In this document: positions 20,994 to 32,252 of the stretch, piece after piece
Position numbering within the stretch: position 1 is the stretch's first letter
Layout: each line of letters opens with the position of its first letter
Source: Falciphora oryzae
Lineage: Eukaryota > Ascomycota > Sordariomycetes > Magnaporthales > Magnaporthaceae
DNA length: 64,000 bases
Direction: 5' to 3'
Assembly: GCA_000733355.1 (NCBI GenBank)
Contig: JNVV01000017.1
Coordinates: 281,786 to 345,785, forward strand
Made by a program: the position numbers and the translations under genes
Notes under the pieces: generated by a model
What the model saw: the letters and a program-made list of their open reading frames with translations, nothing else
What the model was told of the DNA's origin: nothing
The model's database searches: none

Positions 20994-23900
20994 TTAACGT
21001 CGGTAAGTCGGGATCTACCAGTCCCTGCCTCCCAGGGGGCATACGACGTGCTAGCGCTACCTAAGCTTGACACTAGGCTATGTGTTGCTATCGAGGCGGC
21101 TAACAGATCAAACCAAGGGGCAAGCCCAAGGCACACGGAGTTCGGGCCGCATTCCGGCGCTCCTTGTTGGTGAGCGGGCAATCGGCAAAAGGGGCGAATA
21201 AACGCCGGGGCGCTGTAAGCGCTGCTGTTGGTGGTAGTGAAAGCTGTCGGCCGGCAAAGTGCCGGAAAAAGAGTGAGGCCGAGTGTGGCGGGAGGGATCG
21301 CAATAAACCCCCCCTGGGCCCGGCCGGAGGTGCGGGGGACTAACGAGCCTACTGTTGGTCCTAATAGTACAAAGGAAAAGTGAAAAATGCAAAGGAAAAA
21401 GGAAAAGGGAAAATAGGTTATATGCGGGCTATTTAAACCCTGTTACTATCGCCTAGCGATAGTGTAATAGTTGGTAGTTTCGACGAACGAAGCAAAAAGG
21501 AAAGGCTTTTGCAATAGCCGTTTCCAATATCCGGGCCTATCAAAAGCCGGGGAAGGGTCCGTTGTGGGCCACTTGTTTTCTGCCGCCCTAGCCAGCCTGC
21601 AGTATACAGGGTGGGAAGGGGACTTGTTTCTTCCGCACCGGCACGGGTTGTCGTTTTCGTGCTGGAACTTTCGGTGGTACCAGTCGAAATCCCCATGCCC
21701 CGTGCGTGCGGCTATCAGCCGCTGTAACACCTTCCGGTGCAGCTGCAAAGCTTCGGGTGCAGGCCGTGGTGCCGGCGGGAGGCCTATAGTTTTGTACCGG
21801 TCCGGTAGGTTGTTTTCGAACCAGGCGGTTCGGGCATCCCGGGCCATCTTCCGGGCTAAAGCCTTTACTCCGGCCACCGTTGGCTTGGAGTGTTGGGGTA
21901 TCGACAAAGCCGATCCCAGCTTTGCTTCGGTATCGGCCTCTTCGTTGCCGGGGATTCCCGTATGGCCCGGAGACCAACGGACGTGTACCCGGTATTTATC
22001 CATAAAGTAATGGACTTCTTTAAAGGCCCCTTGTGAGCTGTCGGGGGCCGTGCTTAAAAAGCCGTTAGCCGCCGAGGTGTTATCGAGGCACAAGTGAAAA
22101 GTGCAGTTGCGGAAGCTCCGAACGGCTTTACGGAGGCCCATCCGGCCCCCTTCCGCTTCGCCGTCGAACACTTCCGCCGGGTGCGCTAGCCGGCCGTGCC
22201 CGGAAAGTTTGCGTTGGCCGGCTTGGTGTATTACCCAGCCGTATCCAACTGCCCCGTTTTCCGCTTTGGACCCGTCGCTATATACTATAACGTCGGTAGG
22301 GGGGAGGGTGCGAAGCCACGCCATAAATGCTTTGGCGGCTGCTTGCTTTTCTTGTGTGGCCACCGTAAGCCCCGTATATCTATAAGGGAGGTAAGCCGGG
22401 CGGGTGCACGCCGGAAGGAGTCCGGCCGTCCTTTGCAGCGAGGTCGTAAGCCTGCCGGGCAGGCCTGCCCTAGGCCCCCGGGCATTGAAAATCGGCTTGG
22501 CGGCTGCGGCCAGGGGGTGATCCTCCGGAACCGTCTTTATGCGGGCCGCGAAACGGAGGCGGGCTTGTTCCAAAAGCACTTCGGCGCCAGGAATGCCGGA
22601 TTCGTAATGCAAAGCGTTTATCGGTATGGTTTTCCAAGCTGGAACCACTGCCCGGAGGGACGCTTGTAAGGCTTTATCGACCCGTTCGATTAAATGGCCT
22701 TGCCGGGTACTTTGCTGTTGTGCCGGCTTGTACGGGTGTGGTTTAGTTTTACCCCTGTACCATACTTCGGCTCCGTATAAAGCCGTAGGGATTATAACCG
22801 TTGTAACGGCTTTATGGACCGAATGCGCCGGTATCCCCCTTATCGAGTTCGTAAGCCCCCGGAGGTGGTTGGCAACGCCTTGGGCTTTTGCAACCCTATG
22901 GTTGACGTGAGGGCCAAAGTTGAGCCGTTGGTCGAAAAGGACCCCTAACCACCGTAGAGCTCCTGTAGCTTGTTGTATGGTAAGGCCTTCCGCCTCAACC
23001 GGCGGGGTTGTGGTGTTTCTCCGCCTAGAGAAATGCATAAGCTCGCACTTCCCCGGGTCGAAAGCCACTTTATTAGCCCTTCCCCAACGGAGGATTTCCG
23101 TCACCGTAGCCCCTGCTTTACGGGAGCACTCCTCCGGGGTGCCTCCCGTTACGCAAATGCCTATATCGTCCGCATATCCGTACCTGACCGCTTTTGCTTT
23201 GGGTAGGATTTCGGCCATATAAAGCATAAACAGGACCGGTGATGCCGGTGACCCTTGGGGTAGCCCGCAATCCGGGGAAAAAGGGGGTGCCGTAGCGTCT
23301 TCCAAACGCACTTTAACCACCCTATTTCCTGCGAAGGATGATACCCATTGTACGAGCGTTGGGTCCCACCCTTGGTCCAATAGCCTCCGGAGGAGCCTCC
23401 GGCGGAGTACAGCGTCGAAAGCCCCTTGTACATCCATAGTGACGAGGGCGGCCGTTTTGCCCTTTTGGAAAGCCCGTTCCACCTCATAGGCCACGCACGC
23501 CGTTAGATCGGTGGCGGCCTTTTTCGGGGTAGCCCCGGCGTGTTGCGGGGCTATCAGCCCGTGCTGCAACGCGAGGGATGCCATCCGCGAAGCTACCAAA
23601 CGCTCCAACCCCTTCCCTAAACACGGGAGCAGGGCTATCGGGCGGTAGGACTTCGGATCCGTCATGTCCTTTTTATTCAGCTTCTTTAGCATTACCACCT
23701 CCGCGGTGCGGAAAGGGCCCGGGTGGTGCCCGGCCCTAAGGCAGGCTTCGAAAAGGGCCCTGACGTATTCCCCTATTGCTGGCCATGCCGCTGTAAGCAG
23801 CCTAACCGATAAGGAGTCGACGCCCGGGGCCGTGTTTGCCGTACTAACAGTGCACTTCCGGCATTCCTCCAAGGGGACGTAGGGGTCCCACGGGAGTTGT

Positions 23901-24592
23901 GCGGTCCCTTGGGGGGCCCCTTGCTGCAACGGGTCCTCCTGTAGGTCGTCCTCCGCCGTAAACCTACGGAGGATCTTGCGGCCTAATGCTTCCGCTTTAT
24001 CCGCTGGGGCTACTATAGCCTCCCCGTCGATGTTTAACGGAGGAAGCCGTATAGCAGGTGCGAGTTTATGCCATTTTACAGCTCGGTACAGCGCCTCTGG
24101 GGAATCGACTTCCTCCAGTACGTTTGCCCAGTGCTGTCTTTTGGCCGCCCGGACCGTTGCCCCTAAAACGTGGGCTTCGGCCGTGAAAGGCCCGCCGTTT
24201 GCCATGGCTTTTGCAAGGTCCCGTTGTGCGCTGGCGCATTTTTCGTTCCACCATGGTTGGCCTTTTCTTTCAGCTTTAGGCCCCCGGCCGAAAGCAACTA
24301 ACGCCCCTTTTAGCAGGTTTATTAGTGCTTCGGCCGCTCCATCGAGGTAGCCCGCAGTATGCAAGCTTCCAAGTGGCGGTAAGCCGCCGGCACCGTTTGC
24401 AACCACGTTTGCGAACATTGAAAGTTTGTCGTCCGGCAATGTGATCCGCCGGCAGTCGGGGACGGCGTTATTAGGGTTAGGGATTTCGATCCGTATTGTA
24501 CGGTGATCCGAGTTTGTTGCTAGCAAAGGGTCGATTTCCGCTGTTGCCAAAAGGGCGTTGGAAAAGGTGAGATCCAAAACGCCCCCTTTGTT
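20991..24592 (-). mobile_element. Tad1-like LINE, 5'-truncated by Gypsy A
   Basis: The non-LTR retrotransposon runs from its 3' end at 20991 (TATTTAACGTCG next to a GA/TC microsatellite) to the junction with Gypsy A at 24592, where the endonuclease domain is cut. ORF2 is described separately. The 3' untranslated part (20991-21445) is shared with the fragment at 18527 and with the start of a third copy at 63988. Confidence 0.85.
21446..24592 (-). CDS. LINE ORF2: endonuclease end, reverse transcriptase, RNase H, zinc knuckle
   Basis: About 1048 residues are open without any stop. Order: C-terminal tail of the exonuclease-endonuclease-phosphatase domain (NSDHRTIRIEI), reverse transcriptase with YGYADDIGICV, an RNase H domain (VIYSDGSKAENGAVGYGW, LDNTSAANGF, WSPGHTGIPGNEEADTEAKLG) and a C-terminal zinc-knuckle-like CRCGRNKSPSHPVYC. 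RNase H plus zinc knuckle is characteristic of fungal Tad1-like LINEs. The frame is artificially extended upstream into Gypsy A LTR sequence (to 24697), which is not part of the protein. The lack of RIP stops suggests recent insertion compared with its neighbours, but the missing N-terminus makes it non-autonomous. Confidence 0.9.
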   Translation of the reverse strand, partial: NKGGVLDLTFSNALLATAEIDPLLATNSDHRTIRIEIPNPNNAVPDCRRITLPDDKLSMFANVVANGAGGLPPLGSLHTAGYLDGAAEALINLLKGALVAFGRGPKAERKGQPWWNEKCASAQRDLAKAMANGGPFTAEAHVLGATVRAAKRQHWANVLEEVDSPEALYRAVKWHKLAPAIRLPPLNIDGEAIVAPADKAEALGRKILRRFTAEDDLQEDPLQQGAPQGTAQLPWDPYVPLEECRKCTVSTANTAPGVDSLSVRLLTAAWPAIGEYVRALFEACLRAGHHPGPFRTAEVVMLKKLNKKDMTDPKSYRPIALLPCLGKGLERLVASRMASLALQHGLIAPQHAGATPKKAATDLTACVAYEVERAFQKGKTAALVTMDVQGAFDAVLRRRLLRRLLDQGWDPTLVQWVSSFAGNRVVKVRLEDATAPPFSPDCGLPQGSPASPVLFMLYMAEILPKAKAVRYGYADDIGICVTGGTPEECSRKAGATVTEILRWGRANKVAFDPGKCELMHFSRRRNTTTPPVEAEGLTIQQATGALRWLGVLFDQRLNFGPHVNHRVAKAQGVANHLRGLTNSIRGIPAHSVHKAVTTVIIPTALYGAEVWYRGKTKPHPYKPAQQQSTRQGHLIERVDKALQASLRAVVPAWKTIPINALHYESGIPGAEVLLEQARLRFAARIKTVPEDHPLAAAAKPIFNARGPRAGLPGRLTTSLQRTAGLLPACTRPAYLPYRYTGLTVATQEKQAAAKAFMAWLRTLPPTDVIVYSDGSKAENGAVGYGWVIHQAGQRKLSGHGRLAHPAEVFDGEAEGGRMGLRKAVRSFRNCTFHLCLDNTSAANGFLSTAPDSSQGAFKEVHYFMDKYRVHVRWSPGHTGIPGNEEADTEAKLGSALSIPQHSKPTVAGVKALARKMARDARTAWFENNLPDRYKTIGLPPAPRPAPEALQLHRKVLQRLIAARTGHGDFDWYHRKFQHENDNPCRCGRNKSPSHPVYCRLARAAENKWPTTDPSPAFDRPGYWKRLLQKPFLFASFVETTNYYTIARR

Positions 24593-24767
24593 TGGAGTAG
24601 CAGGAAGATGATATTCGGAGTAGGTTGGAGGCCGGAGGCCTGGCCCTGCAGAGATTTGGGATATCTCTGTGCAGGATCCACCTTGTGGAGCCTCCACCCT
24701 TATCTGACGATAAGGGTCTCTGGTCCCAACTCCTCTATCTACAATTAAGGCCCTACTGGCCGTGACA
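24593..24767 (-). repeat. Gypsy A 3' LTR
   Basis: On the minus strand it begins TGTCACGGCC and ends CTACTCCA. It differs from the partner LTR (32078-32252) at five of 175 positions, all transitions. An AGAGGG purine stretch lies just inside. Confidence 0.9.
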
Positions 24768-24856
24768 AGTGCCGGCCCTCTAAAGAGACGGCATCGTCCT
24801 CGATGCTAAATACAAACAGCGCAATGTTCTCCTTCTCTCTCTCGCCCTTATGGCGT

Positions 24857-25555
24857 CTAGTTCTTGCGCGGGCGTCCACGGCCGCGCTTGACCGGAGTAG
24901 GTCCCTGGGCCTTAGGGACGTCGTTAGCTGCCGGGAAAGGGCCGTTGGCCGGAGCATTAACCTTGCCCTTAAGTGCGGTTAGGGTTGCCTGCGACTTCTC
25001 GTAGGCCTCGACTACTTTGGGTGCGTGCTTAAGGTTGGCTTTGGGCTCCCAGGTGCCCTCGTGGTCGCCGTATCCCTTCCAGACCACGTAATACTCGATA
25101 ACGCCGCCCCTTTTAACCTTGTGGTTGGTAATGCGTTCAACCTCGAACGACTTGTCGTTGGGGTTGCCAAGGTCGTCGGATTCGTCGTCAGCCGGGGTAT
25201 AGTCGACGGGGCCAGGTGGTGCTAGTACTCGCTGGAAGGGGTCGTTTTTGGCGTGGTAGCGAAGGAAGTGCTGGATGGATATCACTGGGTAAATCCTAAT
25301 GCCGTTGGTAGGTAACTCGAGCTCGTAGGCCAGGGGTGAAACCTTCTTCTTAATCGTGTAGGGTCCTTGGCGAAAAGGGGCTGTTTTGTTGTTTACAATT
25401 CCTCCGCGAGGCTTGTAGGCGGCACCCATTTTCAACCAGACTTGGTCTCCCTCGTTAAACTCTTTATAGCGGTGCTTGCCATCGTACAACCTCTTCATCT
25501 CGGAGGCAGCGAGGTCCATAACGTACTGAGCCTTACGCCGGAAATGCTCACGCAT
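24857..25555 (-). pseudogene. Gypsy A integrase C-terminus with chromodomain
   Basis: A 232-codon frame contains the integrase C-terminal region (EGDQVWLKMGAAYKP, FRQGPYTIKKKVSP) followed by a chromodomain (FEVERITNHKVKRGG, EYYVVWKGYGDHEGTWEP) and a basic tail with an AT-hook-like RGRGRPRK. Chromodomains steer chromoviruses to modified histones. The reading frame here is open, but its upstream continuation in the same polyprotein is disrupted. Confidence 0.85.
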
Positions 25556-25837
25556 ATACTGGAGGTTAGGTGTGTCCTTTGGGTCTAAGTTGGTGAGGCG
25601 AGTGACAGGTCCAGGGAGCTTAAATCCGAAAAGAAACTCGTGCGGTAAGCAGTCCGTGGCCGACGTGGTTGAGTTGTTAATGTCCCACTGGAGTGCAGGG
25701 AGAATGTCGACCCAGGCGGAGTGCTCCTAAGCATGGAAGCGGATGGCCAATTCCACCAGTTGGTTTTTCCTCTCGGATTAGCCGTCTATTTGGGGATAGT
25801 AGGCCGTAGTTATAGCAAGCTTAGTCCCAAAGCCTTT

Positions 25838-26926
25838 TTAAAGGGTTTGCCAAAAGGTCCCGGTGAATTTGGCATCCCTATCGGAGATGATAGCGCGGGG
25901 ACAGGGCCAATCAGCTATAAGGAAGTGCCGTAACAGCAGCGAGGCCCAATGCTTTGCACTATAAGTATCGTGCCCGGGGATTAGGATAGTCCGCTTAGAC
26001 GTTTTGTCGGTAACGGTAAAGAGGGCGTTAAAGGAGTCGTGGGTGCTAAGCTGCCAAGGGGTATTCGCCGACGGTACGACTGGGAGTGCAGTAACAAAGT
26101 TTATAGTCAACACGCTTATGGGTTCAGTTAGGGCCTGGATGGGCTGGAGCGTGCCGATGGGCTTTTGGTTGTTGGTTTGGTTTATGCCGCAGGTGTGACA
26201 GTTTTTGATATACTGGTCGATCTGGCGCCTTTTGGACCGGAAGTGCACACCGGCGAGGGCGTCTGTCATGCGTTAGCGGCCGAAGTGGTGCTTGTGATTA
26301 TAGGCCTCCTTTAGGAAGGTTTTCACCATAGGGAACGGAATTACAAGTCGCTCGATTCCGTCATTGTCCCTGTTGTAAAGCAGGCCATCGATAACGCGGA
26401 AGGGGTGCCCGGCTTTAAAAGCATTTAGCACGTCCTCGTGCTTAGGGGGTGCTTTGCCGGGGCGAGGCGTGGCGAGCTCCGTAATTAATTTGTAAAACAC
26501 TGGGTCCTCTTTGTAGTGCTTGATAAACTGGAGGCGCATGCTATCTTTTATAACAGCTTCGGCTATTTGCAGGACGTGCTCGATATCGTCCTCGTTATGT
26601 CGGTCGTCGGGGCCCTTTTCCCAAAGTGAGTCCAGGACGGGCTCGTCGGGCCTGGCACGCGTTTTAGCATCCCTTATGGTGGCTGGAAGGCGAGATAATG
26701 CGTTAGGAATAAGGTTGAGGCGTTCTGGTACGTGGTAGACATTTAGGGGATAGGCGCTAAGGTAAATGGACGCGTTAATTAGGCGTCGGTTGGCGCGGTC
26801 CGTTAAGACGGTGTTAAAACAGGTCCTGTTAACGATGCCGGAGGTTGCGTCGTGGTTTGTGAGAACAACGATTTTGGGCTGGTTGTTGGAGTGAAGTAAG
26901 GTGCGCAGCCTTTTGCACGACCACAT
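25838..26926 (-). pseudogene. Gypsy A RNase H end and integrase core
   Basis: Two consecutive frames (26926-26273 and 26269-25838) encode the end of RNase H (NVYHVPERLNLIPNALSRLP) with the connecting region, then integrase with a zinc-binding remnant (CHTCGINQ) and the catalytic core piece ending RAIISDRDAKFTGTFW, which retains the second aspartate. The first core aspartate, in the family's DF(V/I)T motif, reads as asparagine (TINFVTALP), consistent with a G-to-A change. Confidence 0.8.
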
Positions 26927-27244
26927 AAAATAAGCTACCTTTAACTCGGAGGGTCCGTAGTTTAATTTAGGGGCCGTAAGGCAACGATTTAGGAATATGA
27001 CGGGCTGGATGACGGTGGCCGGGATTACGGTTTTTGGCTTCCAGACGTAGTCGGGTTGGGTTTGGAAGACTATGACTCCAAAGCCTCGCTTAAGGGATCC
27101 GTCGATTTGAAGGTAAAGGGTCCGGTCCGGATTATAGTGGTGCAGCCTTATGTGCTTGCAAATGTGGTTTTGCAGGGCCTCGAAGGATTTGAGCTCGTCG
27201 GTAGTTGGGGTAAATTTGGTGCTTTTCGCGTAATGCTAGCGTTA

Positions 27245-28330
27245 ATTTCCCTTTGTTTTTCCCTGTTTGCGGCCCTTAGCTAACAAAAGGACCTTGCGTT
27301 TTTGGAAAGGCTCGGCGATTTTGGCGTAGTAGGGAATCATTAATCGGAGGAAGCCAGTGCTGCCGAGATAGGTTTTTAGTGATTTAAGGGTATCGGGGAA
27401 GGCGAGGTCGCGGAAGCCTTGCACGCGAGATTCGGTGGTTGAAAGCCTAAGGGCGTTGACGTAAAATCCAAGGAGCTTAACGTTCGGGTAGCTAACGAAG
27501 CTTTTTTCGGGGGAGATTGCAATGCCTTTGCTTTAAAAGAGCCCAAAAATCTCTTTTAAATGCTTTTGGTGGTTTTGGAAGTTGTCCGAAAAGATAATGA
27601 TGTCGTCGACGAAGCAGCGGCAAAAATGCTTATAAGGACGAAGCAGGTTATCCATAAAGCGTTAAACGTAAGCAGGTGAGTTCCGGTAACCTATAAGGGC
27701 GATACGCGAGCGTTTAAGACCTTTATAGCTTAAAATCGTGAGCCGGTCCCGATGCTTAGGGTATATAAAGAACTGGAAGAAAAAGGCGGTAGTATCGATA
27801 GCGGTGGCATACTTTTTGCCCCTTAATGCGTTAATAACGTCCTGTTAAAAAGGAAGGGGGTACGCGTTTGGGACTAAGACTTTGTTAAGTTGGCGGAGGT
27901 CGACGACAATACGACTTTTGGGTTAACCGTGGACCATGCGCCACACAACGAAGCAAAGGAACGCGAAAGGTGTAGCGTAGTTGATTGGCTCCAAACGATC
28001 CTGTTCGTTGAGTTTGTCGTGCGTTTTGTCGATAACGTCCTTATTTTTGCGAGCGACAGGATAGGGTCGGTTGAGTAGTTTGGCGCTTTGGTTTTGCCAT
28101 CCCTTAACGAAAGGGATCTTTATCTGTTCGTCCTCGGGGATATCGATCGGTCCCCTATCGCGCCAGATGTTTGCGCGTTTACAAATGTTTTTAAGGATCC
28201 GGGCTTCCGTTGGGTCTCCGTTGTATACGTGGACCTTGTTTTTGGTTAAAATGTAGGGTGCTTTTTTAGGGGCACGGATGTTGCTCCTTTTTTCCGGGAC
28301 GCGGGGAAGAGACTCCGGGAGGTTAAGCAT
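27245..28330 (-). pseudogene. Gypsy A reverse transcriptase region
   Basis: Frames near 28330-27245 read through several stops and carry RT landmarks: FAFLCFVVWRMVHG followed by KSRIVVDLRQLN, the FVDDIIIFSD active site, and the FLRLMIPYYAKIAEPF connection segment. Stops break it repeatedly, so it is inactive. Confidence 0.8.
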
Positions 28331-29407
28331 AGGGTTTCCCAGCGGGATATCGACGTCCGGTCCAAATCCAGGCTTTTTGGGAGGCTTTTTTTAGCACTGC
28401 GGGCATCCCAGCCTTTTTTCCTCCTAATGTTATGTTGTAGATTTAATCAGATAGTAAGTTAGAGTTTAACGTTACTGTTTTTTTTTTGCCTTAGCCGGAG
28501 CTAGCGATGCTAATCACCTCGGGGATAATCGGTTTGGGACCGGTATTTTGAAAAGCTTTGCCCGCAACGGGTGCTTTGGAAGGAAGGAAGGTCGAAAGGG
28601 TTTCGAGGCCGTATTCGGCGCTATATTTAATTTGGTGGCCCATGGCGGCGGCGGCCAGTGCTATTATACCGGTGATAGCCTTAAGGGCTGTCTTAAAGTT
28701 AAGGACTTGGTAAACTTGGTCCGTATGCTTTCAAATGGTGGCTATGCGTGTGTTTTTGGTAAATCGCATGGGTTGACCTGTGGCGTTATGCACTAGGCAT
28801 ACGGGCTTGGTATTGCAGTTAACCACGGCATTGAAAGCAGCAGGATGGTTTCCCTCCATAAAAAACGTGCGTCCTTTGGGGAGCGGGAAGTACTTCACCG
28901 GGACTGCGATAGTTTGCTGCGCCGGGATCACGACGGCGCTGGCAGTCTTGACGGCTCGGACGATTGCAGTACCTCCTTTAACTGTAGCGATCGGGACGTG
29001 GAAGTGGTTTAAGGGGAGGTTGATCAAATCGGCCGCAAAATTAATCGAAGCTTTCCGAGGTTTGAAGAAGGCAACGCCAAGGATTATGCCCGCAGCCAAG
29101 TGCTCGACGATCCAGGCGTAGGCTGATTGTTTAAGCACGGCGGGAGAGCCGTTAAAGTAGTAGCCAGGCGTATAGAAGGTGACGCATGCGAATTTGGTGG
29201 TACGTTTGGGGCGCTCGGAGTTCCATCCAAAAAGGATAGGTTAAACGTTAGGGTCGTTTACGTCGTAGACCTTGTGCTCGTAGTAACGGAGGAAGTTGAC
29301 AGCTACTAGGTTTCGGCCAGAGCCGGAGTCAGCACAGATTTAAGTCTTTTAGCCATTAAGAAATAGGCGGATCGTCATTTTAGCGTAGGAGTAACCGCCT
29401 AATGCGA

Positions 29408-31951
29408 CTATGTTTGGGTCGACTTTGGTAGCCTCCTCGATAACGTTTGTTTCTGTGAACTGCTAAGGAGTAAAGGGCTCCTTATTAATTTAATGAACGG
29501 GCTCGCCAAGGCAGCGGTGAAATGAGCAAAAAGCAGATTGCGAGAGAGGGTAACGACGCCACAACGCTTGCAAATGTGCGACTCCGCACGCTCCTCGACA
29601 GCGTAAAGCTCGTCCGCGTCGACGGAGTCTGCAGTGCTCGAAGCGCTGTCATCGTCACTGTGATCAGCCGGCGAGTTTTTAGCGCTAGCGTCACCGTTTT
29701 TAACGTTATGGATTCGGTCGCGCTGTTTGTAGTTTAAGCGCTTGTAATCGCGATTTTTGTCGCGACGGTTACGGCTACTACTCCTTTTGTAGTCGTCCTT
29801 GCGACCATTACGGTTTTTGTAATCGTCCCGTTTGTAATCGCGAGATTTGTAATCGCGATCTTTATCGCGATAGTAGTTTTTGCGGTTAAAGTTACGGCGA
29901 AAGTCGTAATAGCGGTAGTTTCGATTATAATCCCGACGTTTGTTATGGGATTTGTCGTAATGGCGACTATTAGATTTGCTAGAGCTGTAGTTGTTACGTT
30001 TGCCATTGTAGTCGTCGTTATAGCCTTTGCTGCGGAGGTCGTGTTTTTTAGCCACAATATTGGGATAATGCTTCCGGGCTACGGTAACCAGCACCAAGTT
30101 GTTTTTTTTAATGTAGCGGAGGTACTTAGCGCGAGTTTCAATCGATTTGGGAGCCTTTAGCCGCGTTTGGATGCTTAAATTAAGGCGGTTCCAGATCTAA
30201 ATTATGGTGCCGTACCAGTTGCCGTTTTAAATAATGCCTATGCCTTTAGCAAAACGGAGCATTTTGAAGACGAACTGGTGCAAAACGGACTCGTTTGCGG
30301 CAAGGTTTCGGAGGGTGAAAGTCGCTTTAATGAAAAGCTTAGTGGCTTTGCTAGCGTTTGGAGCGAATTGTCGCTTAAGGGCTGTAAGGACTGCCGTTAG
30401 GCCTTGAACTTTTAAGGTGGCGCGTTCCTTACGATCAAGCTAGCTGCTCCACCAGATGGCTGCTGAGCCGCTAAGGAGGGTTTGGAAAAGGTTAAACAGC
30501 TGATAATCGACGTCCTAAACCGTGTTTGGGTTTTCGCGGAAAGTTTCGATCCGTTCGGTAAAGGAATAAACGTTTGTAAAAATTGTCAGCTTAAAGTCGA
30601 ACAGGATGCCCTGGTTGTTAAGGTCCTTTTGGTAGGGATCGAAAACTCCGATCATTTCTCGTTTAAGTAGAAAGCGATCTCCGTTAGGGCGAATAGAAAC
30701 GTGGGTATCGACCGTTTGCTGCTTGTAGTTACGGGTAGCGCGGTCCTTTACATCCTTTCGAGCGTCCCGGTCCCGATCTCGATTTCGGTTTCGATCTCGG
30801 TTTTGGTCCCTCCTATTTCTCGGCAAAGGGACGTAGGGGTTGCTTTTGCTCCGAGCTAGGTCCTGGATAGGAGTGTCGATAGGAGTAGACCGGAGGGGAC
30901 GAAGGTCTCTTAATGGGCGAGGCGGAAGCTCCTTTGGTTCTTAGTCGAAAGGGGCTCCTCCGTTATCGTCGTCGTTAAAGGACGAGGGGTCCGACGGGTT
31001 TCCGTTGCCGCCCGTAACAGCGTATGTTACGTGGGCTTGTTTGGCTGAGGGCAGCTGAGATTTAGGACGGGATGCTCCCGCATTGGGCCGTCCGCGGTGT
31101 GCTTCAAGCTCAGCGTCCAGGTGACCGTTGCCGTAAAGAAAGGTGGCGCGCGCGCTAGAGAAGGGGTTTTAATCGTCGCGCAACGACTGTACCGGTGCGT
31201 TATAGGCTCGAGTCTGTTTACGTCGGACTTCACCCAAGCGGCGTCGTGCTTCACTGAGGTTTGGCGAAGTGGCACGACGGTTGTGGCTGGATCGCGAAGC
31301 GCTAAAGCTGTAATATTGCTCGTGTCGGGAGCGGCGAGAGCGCTTTCGGCTGTTTTCGATGCTTCCCAGCTTGGTTATTATCTGTTTCATAGTATTGCTC
31401 TGGTCCTTCTGGGTTTTATCGATTTGCTGCAAGAAGGATAAAGTACGTTCCGCGGCAGTGTTTTGCTTGTCCATTCGCTTTCCAAAGAGTCGGATCTTTT
31501 CGCTATTGGAGCCAGGACGAGGGCCGTTTTGGGCGGAGGACGAGGCCATAAAGTCGCCTGTGGCCGTTTGGGAGGTAGTTTCGCGTTCCCTACGGGGCGG
31601 GTGGTGAACGACCGATGCTGATCTGCTAGAGCGAATATTTCGAGTAAGGTCGTATTTGAAGTTGTAGCTGTCGTTAGGCGGAGGGTTGAAGGTTGTCGCG
31701 GCAGCAGTAGGTTTGGTAGGTGGCTTGATGCCCGGATGTGGTTGCATTGCTTCAAACCGACTGTTGGTTCGCTTGGCCCTTTCGAAATACACACTGTCGT
31801 TGTGTGATAGGTAGGTAGCGGCCCGATGAGGCACTGGGGAATCGCCCTTAAGGATTGAAGATTCGGGCATCGTGCTTGGTATGGGCGTACTTGTTGATGC
31901 TCGAATGTTTTTGTCGGGTCCCGGAGGGTCTGTGGCCGAAGGGTCGGCCAT
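29408..31951 (-). pseudogene. Gypsy A gag region
   Basis: ATG at 31951 opens a 260-codon frame, and homologous capsid sequence continues in other frames through 30826-30515 and 30097-29408. The last part is extremely rich in R, D, Y, K and N (repeated YKSRDYKRDD-like blocks) and ends with a zinc-knuckle-like CKRCGVVTLSRNLLFAHF. Frame changes and stops make it non-functional as read. Confidence 0.75.
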
Positions 31952-32077
31952 TGTGACGAGGAAGTGAGAAAAGAGGTGAGGGTAGGGTGATGATGATCTC
32001 CGCGATCACGTTCGCGCCGGTCGCTTAGGTTTTCCGGAGTTGCTACCAATTGTTAAAGCAGTCGAGGGCAGAGATAT

Positions 32078-32252
32078 TGGAGTAGCAGGAAGATGATATT
32101 CGGAGTAGGTTGGAGGCCGGAGGCCTGGCCCTGCAGAGATTTGGGATATCTCTGTGCAGGATCCACCTTGTGGAGCCTCCACCCTTATTTGACGATAAGG
32201 GTCTCTGGTCCCAACTCCTTTATTTACAGTTGAGGCCCTACTGGCCGTGACA
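32078..32252 (-). repeat. Gypsy A 5' LTR
   Basis: Partner of the LTR at 24593-24767, 170 of 175 positions identical, all differences transitions (C/T or A/G). It sits directly against the interrupted gag of Gypsy B. Confidence 0.9.

Larger units (their letters stand above)
24593..32252 (-). mobile_element. Gypsy A: chromodomain LTR retrotransposon with both LTRs
   Basis: Two 175 bp LTRs bound a 7.66 kb element. In transcription order it has gag (31951 to about 29400), protease (ICADSGSGRNLVA near 29330), reverse transcriptase, RNase H, integrase and a chromodomain. Numerous stops and frame changes disrupt it, many of them TAG or TAA where CAG or CAA would be expected. A primer-binding-like ATTGGTAGC lies shortly inside the 5' LTR. 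Flanks are two different elements and the five bases on each side do not match. Confidence 0.9.

Noticed and set aside
24593..24697. N-terminal extension of the LINE ORF2 frame
   Set aside because: This part is Gypsy A LTR sequence, identical to the other LTR, so it is a read-through artefact.
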